A stretch of 64,000 nt of DNA, taken from an uncultured Lachnospiraceae bacterium. Lineage in GTDB: Bacteria; Bacillota; Clostridia; Lachnospirales; Lachnospiraceae. The stretch is taken from assembly GCA_902781505.1 (NCBI GenBank), contig CACZJL010000003.1, forward strand, positions 1 to 64,000. The letters run 5' to 3'. Both the position numbers and the translations under genes were made by a program. The notes beneath the pieces were generated by a model that ran no database searches, had not been told where the DNA came from, and worked only from the letters and a program-made list of their open reading frames with translations. This document shows positions 56,955 to 64,000 of the stretch, one piece after another (within the stretch, counting starts at the first letter, position 1; every line of letters begins with the position of its first letter).

Positions 56955-57680
56955 TTAATGATCCTCCTTACCTTCAGAGGAGTGGTGCCCGTAATTTCCG
57001 TAATACTTTCCGTAATACTTACCATAGTATTTGCCGTAGTAAGAATCTTTCTGAAGATCGACTTTATTTAATACTGTACCTAAGATCTTACACTTTGTCT
57101 TCTTTAAGTCTCCGATACATCTCTGAATCAGCTTGTAGCTGACTTTTCCCGTCTCAATAACATATACAATTCCGTCACAATTCTGTGCAACTACAACCGC
57201 ATCGGTTACATTGGCAACCGGTGGTGTATCCACAATGACGTAATCATAGGATTCACGAAGCGCCTTCATCAGAGAGGCGAATCTTTCTCCGCCAAGTAAC
57301 TCCGATGGGTTTGGTGGGACCGCACCGGTTGTAATCATATGAAGCTGCTTGATATCGGTGACTGAAATGATATCTTCTACCTTATTCATTCCGGAAAGGA
57401 AATGAGTCAGGCCAAACTTCTGTCTTGAGATATCATAACGACTTTCAATTACCGACTTTCTTAAATCGGCATCGACGAAGATAACGCGCTTGCCTGATTC
57501 TGCAAGAGAGATAGCAAGATTAAATGATATTGAAGATTTACCTTCATCCGGTGTTGTTGATGTGAACATTACCGTCTTCACTTCACTTCCGCAGAGCTGA
57601 AGGTTGGTACGAAGATTGTTATATGCTTCGTTTGCGCGATAATCTAATCCTTTTAAACTGATATTGCTGACAGTAATCAT
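56955..57680 (-). CDS. CpsD/CapB family tyrosine-protein kinase
   Basis: A 241-residue BY-kinase that regulates capsule or exopolysaccharide assembly. Walker A is STTPDEGKSS (41-50), Walker A' is VIFVDADLR, and Walker B is YVIVDTPPV. The C-terminus carries a tyrosine cluster built from four near-identical YYGK units, the autophosphorylation tail. It needs a membrane activator, supplied by the chain-length protein whose gene overlaps its start by 4 bp (ATGA). The PHP phosphatase two genes upstream would reverse it. Confidence 0.93.
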   Translation of the reverse strand: MITVSNISLKGLDYRANEAYNNLRTNLQLCGSEVKTVMFTSTTPDEGKSSISFNLAISLAESGKRVIFVDADLRKSVIESRYDISRQKFGLTHFLSGMNKVEDIISVTDIKQLHMITTGAVPPNPSELLGGERFASLMKALRESYDYVIVDTPPVANVTDAVVVAQNCDGIVYVIETGKVSYKLIQRCIGDLKKTKCKILGTVLNKVDLQKDSYYGKYYGKYYGKYYGNYGHHSSEGKEDH

Positions 57681-58438
57681 CTCTTACCTCCCTTTCCCTT
57701 ATGGCCATGATGCTTTTTCTTCTTTAAGTTATCAGAAGCATCATCGATGGCTTCAGACTTTGGAATCAGGGATAATGTGCTAAGTCCAAGGTAACGCTCT
57801 ACATCTTCTGCTGTGTGAATCGTATCATTCATAATCAAACGAATGACAACAAATGCGATGGAGAGAAATAAACCTGCAAGTCCCGCAATTGCGCTATTCT
57901 TCTTTAAGTTTGGCTTAACCGCATTGGTAGGTACATTCCCCTCTTCAATAACAGAAACGTTCTCAACCTGCATGATGTTTGTAATCTGCTTGGAGGAAAT
58001 TTCTGCAACCTTATCTGCAATCTTCTTGGAAAGCAGAGGGTCCTCACTTGTTACATTGATGTTCAGAACACGGGTGTCTGTAGGAATTTCTACATCAATC
58101 ATCTTGGTCAGTGCTTCCGGCTTGATATCAAGCTTCAGGTCACTGACTACTGTTTCTGTAACAGAGCGGCTTGTAATCAGGATCTTAAAGTCCTTTGTCA
58201 GTAAGGATGAGGACTGAAGATCGGAACTGGTCATTGCCGTCTGGCTTGTTCTGTTAAGAACGTAAAGACTTGTGGTGGACTGGTACTGCTTTTTTATCAG
58301 CACCTTGCTACCAATGAATCCTAAGAGGGCGCAAACTACTGTTACAAGAACAATCATGATGATGTTCTGCCAGATTGTATACGCAACCTGCACGAGATCA
58401 ATTTCAATCTCATTTTCGTTTTGTGTGTTTTCGTTCAT
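57677..58438 (-). CDS. Wzz-type polysaccharide chain-length/BY-kinase activator protein
   Basis: A 253-residue protein with two membrane segments (about 27-48 and 190-212) and an extracellular helical domain between them. This is the Wzz/CpsC/YveK plan. Its cytoplasmic C-terminus ends in a Lys/His/Gly-rich tail. It is expected to activate the BY-kinase and set polysaccharide length. AGGAG precedes the ATG. Confidence 0.9.
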   Translation of the reverse strand: MNENTQNENEIEIDLVQVAYTIWQNIIMIVLVTVVCALLGFIGSKVLIKKQYQSTTSLYVLNRTSQTAMTSSDLQSSSLLTKDFKILITSRSVTETVVSDLKLDIKPEALTKMIDVEIPTDTRVLNINVTSEDPLLSKKIADKVAEISSKQITNIMQVENVSVIEEGNVPTNAVKPNLKKNSAIAGLAGLFLSIAFVVIRLIMNDTIHTAEDVERYLGLSTLSLIPKSEAIDDASDNLKKKKHHGHKGKGGKR

Positions 58439-58470
58439 TTTGACTCCTGTTGAAAAAATATTAATTAAAC

Positions 58471-59217
58471 TTATGAGAAAAAGAGCTCTGCATTGTCTGA
58501 CAGAATTTTGTTTACATAAGTCCGGTCACATTTTTTGTACAGATACTGTGCCGCTTCCATCATTTTAGGAGAACGGCCGTGATCTCTGTGGGCATCTGTA
58601 GAAACAAAGTCCACAGCTTCTTCAATAAGAATATCTTTGATAAAAGTTCTCATTTCCCTGGAATCTCCGATGATATCGGATGCATTGATCTGAATCAGAC
58701 AGCCTGCTCTTTTTAATTCCAGAATTCTCTCCCAGTCTTCAAGCAGACATCCAAATCGCTCCACATGCGCGATAATCGGCTTAAATCCTGCACTTTTGAT
58801 TTCGGATACACTCTTCTGAATGGTCCGATAGTCACATGAGAACTCGTATTCTAATAGCATACACGACGAATCTGCCATTTGCAAATTCTCACCTGCTAAT
58901 ATTTTATCAGAAGTATCTGACAGGTACAACACCTCACGTCCAAGGGCAAATCTTATGTCCGGATGAAGCTTTTTTGCTTCATCTTTGAACGATTCAAAGG
59001 TCGGCATAATCTCCGCCTTTGTTAAAACACATTTGCCGGGATGATAATGCGGTGTTGCTACCATCGAGCGGATTCCTTCCTCATAGGCTCTGTTCACCAT
59101 ATTGAGGCTCATCTCCATCGACTTGCTTCCATCATCAATTCCCGGCAAAATATGCAGATGCATATCCGTCATCGGACATACATCTGCTTTATTCTTCTTT
59201 CCAAAACCAAATATCAT
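58471..59217 (-). CDS. CpsB/YwqE-type PHP tyrosine phosphatase
   Basis: A 248-residue manganese-dependent phosphatase of the PHP family. Metal ligands are visible in DMHLHILPGIDDGS (H20, H22), ATPHYHPGK, IIAHVERF and STDAHRDHGRSP. In cps clusters it dephosphorylates the BY-kinase tail. The gene lies 29 bp after thrC and 32 bp before the chain-length gene. Confidence 0.92.
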   Translation of the reverse strand: MIFGFGKKNKADVCPMTDMHLHILPGIDDGSKSMEMSLNMVNRAYEEGIRSMVATPHYHPGKCVLTKAEIMPTFESFKDEAKKLHPDIRFALGREVLYLSDTSDKILAGENLQMADSSCMLLEYEFSCDYRTIQKSVSEIKSAGFKPIIAHVERFGCLLEDWERILELKRAGCLIQINASDIIGDSREMRTFIKDILIEEAVDFVSTDAHRDHGRSPKMMEAAQYLYKKCDRTYVNKILSDNAELFFS

Positions 59218-59246
59218 CGTAACTCCTAACTTTCACTACCGAAAAA

Positions 59247-60737
59247 TCAGATGCCTAAAACGCCCCTCACGCTGTTTTTCATCTGATCCACATCGCATTC
59301 GCCCTTATGACGAATCTCTGCCGTACGGATTTCGGATACTGCCTTTGGCACTTCAACACCGGAGATAGAAGAAAGGATATCGACTAATTCAAAGTCGTCA
59401 TCGCTGGCCACCTTATCCGGTGCGATTGCAGTCAGTACGCTTCTTGTGAACTTATATGGGCTTGCAGTAGATGCAATTACTGCAGGCGTCTCATCTTTTG
59501 TAGCTTCTTTGTATTTATTATATACACATGCTGCAACTGCTGTATGTGTGTCAATTACATAGCCAGTGTCTTCATAGACTTTCTTAATTTCTGCGGCATC
59601 CTCTTCTTCTGATGCGAAATTACCGTAGAAGTCCTTAAGGTTCGCCTTCATTTCGTCCGTGATTTCATAACGGCCTGTTGTGCTTAAGGAATCCATGAAT
59701 TTCTTTGTAGCTGCGGCATCATTACCTGAAATGAAGTAAATCAGACGCTCTAAGTTGCTGGAAATCAGGATATCCATTGAAGGTGAAGTTGTCAAGATAA
59801 ATTCTCTGTTTCTATCATAAGCTCCATCCTGGAAGAAATCAAACAGAACCTTGTTGGAGTTTGATGCACAGATTAACTTATTGACCGGAAGTCCCATCTG
59901 CTTTGCATAGAAGGCAGCTAAGATGTTTCCAAAATTACCTGTTGGCACGACAACATTAATAGGATCGCCAGTCTTAATGCGGTCATTTGCCAGGAGCTGT
60001 GCGTAAGAATATACGTAGTACACAATCTGTGGCACAAGACGTCCGATATTGATGGAGTTTGCGGATGAGAACTGGTAGCCTGCTGCGTCCATTTCCTTAG
60101 CAAGTTCCTTATCGGAGAAGATCTTCTTTACGCCTGTCTGCGCATCATCGAAGTTACCATGAATAGCGAAAACTGTTGTGTTGTCACCTGTCTGTGTAAC
60201 CATCTGCTGCTTCTGGATTGGAGACACACCGTCCTTTGGATAAAATACGATGATCTTTGTACCTTCAACCCCGGCAAATCCAGCGAGTGCAGCCTTTCCT
60301 GTATCACCGGATGTAGCGGTCAGGATTACAATCTTGTTCTTTACATTGTTCTTCTTTGCTGCTGTAACCATAAGGTGTGGCAGAATGGAAAGAGCCATAT
60401 CCTTAAATGCAATTGTGTTGCCGTGGAATAACTCTAAGAAGTAAGCTCCATCTGCTTCTGTTAAAGGAGCGATTACGTCTGTGTCGAACTTTTCATCATA
60501 AGCCTTGTTGATGCAGTTTTTTAATTCTTCCTCTGTGAAGTCATCTAAAAAGAGCTTCATTACTTCATAAGCAACGCCCTGGTAAGAAAGCTTAGAAAGG
60601 TCTTCAAGGCTCTTGTCGAGCTTTGGAATCTGTATTGGCACAAATAATCCGCCGTCCTCAGATAATCCTTTTAAAATTGCCTGTGAAGCTGTAACGCTTA
60701 CAGAATCGTCTCTTGTACTTTTGTAGAGCATGCTCAT
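59247..60737 (-). CDS. thrC: Threonine synthase
   Basis: A 496-residue PLP enzyme converting O-phosphohomoserine to threonine. The PLP lysine is K112 in GNTIAFKDMALS, and the cofactor phosphate-binding segment is TATSGDTGKAALAGF. The length and start match the longer, yeast/E. coli-like class of ThrC. The ATG at 60737 follows GGAGG by seven bases. It lies directly upstream of the polysaccharide genes with no terminator between them. Confidence 0.95.
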   Translation of the reverse strand: MSMLYKSTRDDSVSVTASQAILKGLSEDGGLFVPIQIPKLDKSLEDLSKLSYQGVAYEVMKLFLDDFTEEELKNCINKAYDEKFDTDVIAPLTEADGAYFLELFHGNTIAFKDMALSILPHLMVTAAKKNNVKNKIVILTATSGDTGKAALAGFAGVEGTKIIVFYPKDGVSPIQKQQMVTQTGDNTTVFAIHGNFDDAQTGVKKIFSDKELAKEMDAAGYQFSSANSINIGRLVPQIVYYVYSYAQLLANDRIKTGDPINVVVPTGNFGNILAAFYAKQMGLPVNKLICASNSNKVLFDFFQDGAYDRNREFILTTSPSMDILISSNLERLIYFISGNDAAATKKFMDSLSTTGRYEITDEMKANLKDFYGNFASEEEDAAEIKKVYEDTGYVIDTHTAVAACVYNKYKEATKDETPAVIASTASPYKFTRSVLTAIAPDKVASDDDFELVDILSSISGVEVPKAVSEIRTAEIRHKGECDVDQMKNSVRGVLGI

Positions 60738-60768
60738 GGTAAATCCTCCAAATCTCTTTTCTTTATTG

Positions 60769-60803
60769 AAAAACTCTCCCGGGCAGGCTTATACCTGCCC
60801 GAG
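60769..60803 (-). terminator. leuCD terminator
   Basis: On the minus strand CTCGGGCAGG-TATAAG-CCTGCCCGGGAG is followed by AGTTTTTC. Confidence 0.8.
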
Positions 60804-60813
60804 CGGGGTTCAA

Positions 60814-61302
60814 TTACTTATTTTCGTTGATGTAATTGATCAGGCCTTCTGCCTTGATGATCTTCTGCATGAATGGTGGGAACGCCTGGCCTTTGAATTT
60901 CTGACCAGTTGTTACGTCTGTGATTAAGCCGGAATCGAAGTCGATTGAAACCTCGTCGCCTGCGCCTATTGCCTTTGCTGCTTCCGGACACTCAATGATT
61001 GGGAGTCCAATATTGATGGAATTGCGGTAGAAAATTCTGGCAAATGTTTCTGCAATGACACAGGAAATGCCGCTCGCCTTGATTGCGATTGGTGCGTGCT
61101 CTCTAGAAGAACCACAGCCGAAGTTTTTATTCGCTACGATGATATCGCCCTTGTGTACCTTTGAAGTGAAAGACTTGTCGATATCTTCCATGCAATGTTC
61201 TGCAAGTTCTGCCGGAACGGAAGTGTTCAGGTATCTTGCAGGGATGATTACATCCGTATCTACATTGTCGCCGTATTTAAATACTGTACCTTTAGCCTGC
61301 AT
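60814..61302 (-). CDS. leuD: 3-Isopropylmalate dehydratase small subunit
   Basis: A 162-residue swivel-domain subunit for leucine synthesis. Family motifs are [31 protein letters not shown] and [18 protein letters not shown]. The short length matches the LeuD type that pairs with the roughly 420-residue LeuC found here. It starts 11 bp after leuC behind GGAGGG. Confidence 0.96.
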   Translation of the reverse strand: MQAKGTVFKYGDNVDTDVIIPARYLNTSVPAELAEHCMEDIDKSFTSKVHKGDIIVANKNFGCGSSREHAPIAIKASGISCVIAETFARIFYRNSINIGLPIIECPEAAKAIGAGDEVSIDFDSGLITDVTTGQKFKGQAFPPFMQKIIKAEGLINYINENK

Positions 61303-61313
61303 AATGCCCTCCT

Positions 61314-62579
61314 TTAAAGACCTAACTCGTCTGGTGTGCTAATCTTGCCTGTTAATGCGCTGGCTGCAGCTACTGCAGGGCTGGCAAGATAGATTTCAGA
61401 TTCTACGTGACCCATTCTTCCGACGAAGTTACGGTTTGTTGTGGAAACGCAACGCTCGCCTGCAGCTAAGATACCCATGTATCCGCCAAGACATGGTCCG
61501 CATGTTGGTGTTGAAACGACTGCTCCTGCTTTGATAAATGCAGAAATCATGCCCTCTTCAACGGCCTTTAAGTAGATATCCTGTGTAGCAGGAATGATGA
61601 TGACTCTCATCCCCTTCTTCACATGACGTCCCTTAAGGATTTCATATGCTGTCTTAATGTCATCGTATCTGCCGTTTGTGCAAGATCCGATTACAACCTG
61701 ATTTACTTCTACATCACCGATGGAATCCACAGTGTGTGTATTTTCCGGAAGATGAGGGAATGCAACAGTTGCCTTTAATGTACTTAAGTCGATTTCAATG
61801 GTCTGATCGTATTCAGCATCTTCATCAGCTTCATATACTGTATAGGCCTTCTTTGAATGTTCTTCCATATATGCAATCGTCTTTTCGTCTACAGGGAAGA
61901 TGCCGTTCTTAGCACCGGCTTCAATTGCCATGTTACAGATTGTGAAGCGGTCATCCATTGTAAGTTCCTTAACGCCTTCGCCAACGAACTCTAAGGACTT
62001 GTAAAGTGCACCATCTACACCGATTTCGCCAATGAGGTGAAGGATTACGTCCTTACCGGATACCCACTTGTTTAACTTACCCTTAAGTACAACCTTGATT
62101 GCGGAAGGAACCTTAAACCAGGCCTTGCCTGTAGCCATTCCTGCAGCCATATCTGTTGAACCGACACCTGTAGAAAATGCTCCTTCGGCACCATAGGTAC
62201 ATGTATGAGAATCCGCGCCGATGATTAAATCACCCGCAACTGTGAGTCCTTTTTCAGGGAGGAGCGCATGCTCGATTCCCATTTCACCTACTTCAAAGTA
62301 GTTTGTGATTTCATTTTTCATTGCAAAGTTACGTACACAAGCGCAGTTCTCTGCTGACTTAATATCCTTATTCGGTACAAAGTGATCCGGAACAAGGGCA
62401 ATCTTATCCTTATCAAAAACAGTCTGGCTCTTCATCTTCTCCATTTCATGAATTGCCACAGGGCTGGTAATATCATTACCAAGTACGAGGTCAAGATTCG
62501 CCTCAATCAGCTGTCCCGGCTCCACTGTTTCCAGGCCTGCATGAGCTGCAAGAATCTTCTGAGACATGGTCATACCCAT
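61314..62579 (-). CDS. leuC: 3-Isopropylmalate dehydratase large subunit
   Basis: A 421-residue aconitase-family subunit. The iron-sulfur cysteines are in GSCTNGR and TCGPCLGG. The substrate motifs [23 protein letters not shown] and [10 protein letters not shown] are present. It isomerises 2- to 3-isopropylmalate with LeuD. The ATG at 62579 follows GGAGG by eight bases and is preferred over an ATG at 62594. It has its own promoter; leuA and leuB are not in the window. Confidence 0.96.
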   Translation of the reverse strand: MGMTMSQKILAAHAGLETVEPGQLIEANLDLVLGNDITSPVAIHEMEKMKSQTVFDKDKIALVPDHFVPNKDIKSAENCACVRNFAMKNEITNYFEVGEMGIEHALLPEKGLTVAGDLIIGADSHTCTYGAEGAFSTGVGSTDMAAGMATGKAWFKVPSAIKVVLKGKLNKWVSGKDVILHLIGEIGVDGALYKSLEFVGEGVKELTMDDRFTICNMAIEAGAKNGIFPVDEKTIAYMEEHSKKAYTVYEADEDAEYDQTIEIDLSTLKATVAFPHLPENTHTVDSIGDVEVNQVVIGSCTNGRYDDIKTAYEILKGRHVKKGMRVIIIPATQDIYLKAVEEGMISAFIKAGAVVSTPTCGPCLGGYMGILAAGERCVSTTNRNFVGRMGHVESEIYLASPAVAAASALTGKISTPDELGL

Positions 62580-62621
62580 AAAAATATCCTCCATTCATAG
62601 ATTTTAATCATATACGTTATG

Positions 62622-62650
62622 ATTTTACATTACTAAAGTGAAAATTGCAA
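62622..62650 (-). promoter_or_regulatory. leuCD promoter
   Basis: On the minus strand TTGCAA and TAAAAT are separated by 17 bp. No T-box or leader peptide is evident. Confidence 0.6.
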
Positions 62651-62700
62651 AGGGAATTCTCACCTCCCTGCGAGATTCCACTGGGCAGCGATAGATGCGC

Positions 62701-62738
62701 AAAAAAAGAGCAGGATTTCGTCAGAAATCCTGCTCTTT
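62701..62738 (-). terminator. tRNA-Pro terminator
   Basis: A 15-bp perfect stem, AAAGAGCAGGATTTC with GAAATCCTGCTCTTT, is followed on the minus strand by Ts. Confidence 0.88.
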
Positions 62739-62742
62739 TTAA

Positions 62743-62816
62743 TCGAAGCGACGTGATTCGAACACGCGACCTCTGCGTCCCGAACGCAGCGCTCTACCAA
62801 ACTGAGCCACGCTTCG
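62743..62816 (-). tRNA. tRNA-Pro (anticodon CGG)
   Basis: It folds as a complete cloverleaf on the minus strand. The acceptor CGAAGCG pairs with CGCTTCG. The anticodon loop is TTCGGGA, and the T loop TTCGAAT is regular. It has its own promoter and terminator. Confidence 0.96.
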
Positions 62817-62839
62817 TTACGGCTTTTTGCAACAGATTT

Positions 62840-62868
62840 ATTCTACTCTTTCACCGTCAGGCAGTCAA
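62840..62868 (-). promoter_or_regulatory. tRNA-Pro promoter
   Basis: On the minus strand TTGACT and TAGAAT are separated by 17 bp. Confidence 0.65.
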
Positions 62869-62930
62869 GCCATTTTGCGAAAAATGCACCTTTCTGGGCA
62901 GTTTTCGTCCAAGCCACATACGCCACGCTG

Positions 62931-63986
62931 TCAGACTTTCTCGTAGTAGATTGTGTAATCATTCCCGCTGACGTCGACGGTGGCTTTAGCTCCACTGATG
63001 ATTGGAACCGACGGCGGAAGATGACCGATATCAAGGTCCATAAGGATTGGCACGTGATACTTCTTTAAGATTCCGATAACAGCCTCATACATATCAAGTC
63101 CAAACGCCTCTTCTCCGAAGTGATACGGGCGTCCAATCAGGAATCCGATAGCCGTGGCAAACCAGCCTGCCTGATCGAGCTGCCAGATGGTTCTTCGAAG
63201 TGAAATAGGATTCAGATCACAGCTTTCAAGAAACCAGAGGATTCCGTCCTCAAAATAGCGCTCGTTAAATGATGCTACACGGTCAAATCGCGTACCGACA
63301 AGGGTTGACAGACAGTCAATGCAACCTCCGAGCAGTCGACCGGAAAGCTTCAGACTTGAAACCTTTGAATTCTCCAGATCCACCAGCTCTCCATTCAGAT
63401 ATGCACGAAGCTTCTTATCTTCAGTAACATTATACGTCGCAAGAGGATTTTCCGCGGATTTAAGTGAATCCTTCTCCCACTTGCGATATCCTGTCACGTG
63501 CTTTTTTTCTCCTGTCAGAATCGCATACGCATCCTGAAGCGCCGGATGCCATGGATTCTGGCCGAATGCAGGAGCACACGGTCCGTAAATGGCCGCTGTA
63601 TCCAGAATCGTATTCAGAAGAAACGTAAAATTAGTATTATCCGAATATCCTATAAACCACTTGGCGCGCGCAGATTTCAGCTCATCAAAATCCAGATACT
63701 GAATCGTTTCACACATCAGCTCTCCGCCGCCTGCAGAAAACAGGCAATCATTTCCGGAAGACACATACATCTCCTGAAGCTCTCTCGCACAATCCTTCGG
63801 ATTCGTGCTGATACCGATTCCATCATCCTTGAAGCAGTTTTCACCAGGAGTCACCTCATACCCCATGCTCTTAAACGTCTTCATCATGGAATAAAGCTGA
63901 CTGCGATAGGGCTCAAATGTACATCCGAAAGACGGAGCCGCAACTCCGATTGTATCACCCTTCTTCAGATCCTTTGGATATCTCAT
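62931..63986 (-). CDS. S66 family LD-carboxypeptidase-like protein
   Basis: A 351-residue serine peptidase of the LdcA/MccF family. The nucleophile is S115 in FIGYSDNTNF. The Glu and His partners lie in WFLESCDL and LDIGHLPPSVPI. Family members trim the terminal D-Ala of murein tetrapeptides in the cytoplasm or hydrolyse microcin-like peptide-nucleotides; I cannot tell which applies. The ATG follows AAGGAG. It is complete within the window. Confidence 0.9.
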   Translation of the reverse strand: MRYPKDLKKGDTIGVAAPSFGCTFEPYRSQLYSMMKTFKSMGYEVTPGENCFKDDGIGISTNPKDCARELQEMYVSSGNDCLFSAGGGELMCETIQYLDFDELKSARAKWFIGYSDNTNFTFLLNTILDTAAIYGPCAPAFGQNPWHPALQDAYAILTGEKKHVTGYRKWEKDSLKSAENPLATYNVTEDKKLRAYLNGELVDLENSKVSSLKLSGRLLGGCIDCLSTLVGTRFDRVASFNERYFEDGILWFLESCDLNPISLRRTIWQLDQAGWFATAIGFLIGRPYHFGEEAFGLDMYEAVIGILKKYHVPILMDLDIGHLPPSVPIISGAKATVDVSGNDYTIYYEKV

Positions 63987-64000
63987 GCATACTCCTTAAT

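Noticed and set aside
56965..57050. Short tandem repeats considered as a CRISPR-like array
   Set aside because: The 12-base units are contiguous, in frame, and encode the BY-kinase tyrosine tail.

Overview
The window looks like chromosomal DNA of an anaerobic Firmicute, most probably a member of the Lachnospiraceae. The reasons are FMN-riboswitch and T-box control, CIRCE/HrcA heat-shock sites, a CarD regulator, an AroE-AroK fusion, and several proteins that I recognise as Lachnospiraceae-type DUF families (DUF5716, DUF5717, DUF5721, DUF6465). Nearly every promoter I could place has a sigma-A type -35/-10 pair with 17 bp spacing. I see no phage, insertion sequence, CRISPR array or rRNA operon. 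Most genes lie on the minus strand. The plus-strand exceptions are two tRNAs, a DUF5721 gene, htpG, a lactonase gene and pyrBI.

Layout: 0-2.8 kb holds a truncated membrane-sensor fragment, a riboflavin transporter gene under an FMN riboswitch, and an aminotransferase. 2.9-8.8 kb holds valS behind a T-box, carD with a MATE exporter, and an HPr-like gene with a DUF6465 gene. 8.8-15.1 kb is a trp operon (trpE-G-C-F-B-A plus a small unknown gene) behind a tryptophan T-box. It has no trpD and carries a striking composite palindrome in its leader. 15.3-19.7 kb holds a HAD phosphatase, a TPR protein, a GH13 debranching-enzyme homologue that has lost its catalytic residues, and a PflX-like radical SAM protein. 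19.8-22.7 kb holds tRNA-Thr, an unusual tRNA-Gly, a DUF5721 gene and htpG with its own CIRCE. 22.8-26.8 kb holds lepB, efp, aroQ, the aroE-aroK fusion and nrdR.

26.9-35.9 kb holds a lactonase, trpS divergent from pyrBI, RNase P RNA, queA and pheST. 36.0-44.6 kb is a tight four-gene unit: a zinc-ribbon membrane protein, rarA, DUF5717 and DUF5716. It is the best candidate here for an undescribed system, because it joins a degenerate actin/Hsp70-fold protein to a giant Ig-like/helical-repeat partner. 44.6-50.7 kb holds glyS, recO, era and an M16C peptidase. 50.9-56.1 kb is the hrcA-grpE-dnaK-dnaJ operon with a CIRCE. 56.2-60.7 kb is thrC followed by a polysaccharide-regulation set (PHP phosphatase, chain-length protein, BY-kinase, Ig-like surface protein). 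60.8-64.0 kb holds leuCD, tRNA-Pro and an S66 LD-carboxypeptidase.

Functionally, the window mixes translation genes (valS, trpS, pheST, glyS, efp, queA, rnpB), aromatic, branched-chain, threonine and pyrimidine biosynthesis, protein quality control, and cell-envelope functions. Regulation can be read directly from sequence for ribU (FMN), valS (tRNA-Val), trp (tRNA-Trp), and htpG and hrcA (HrcA).
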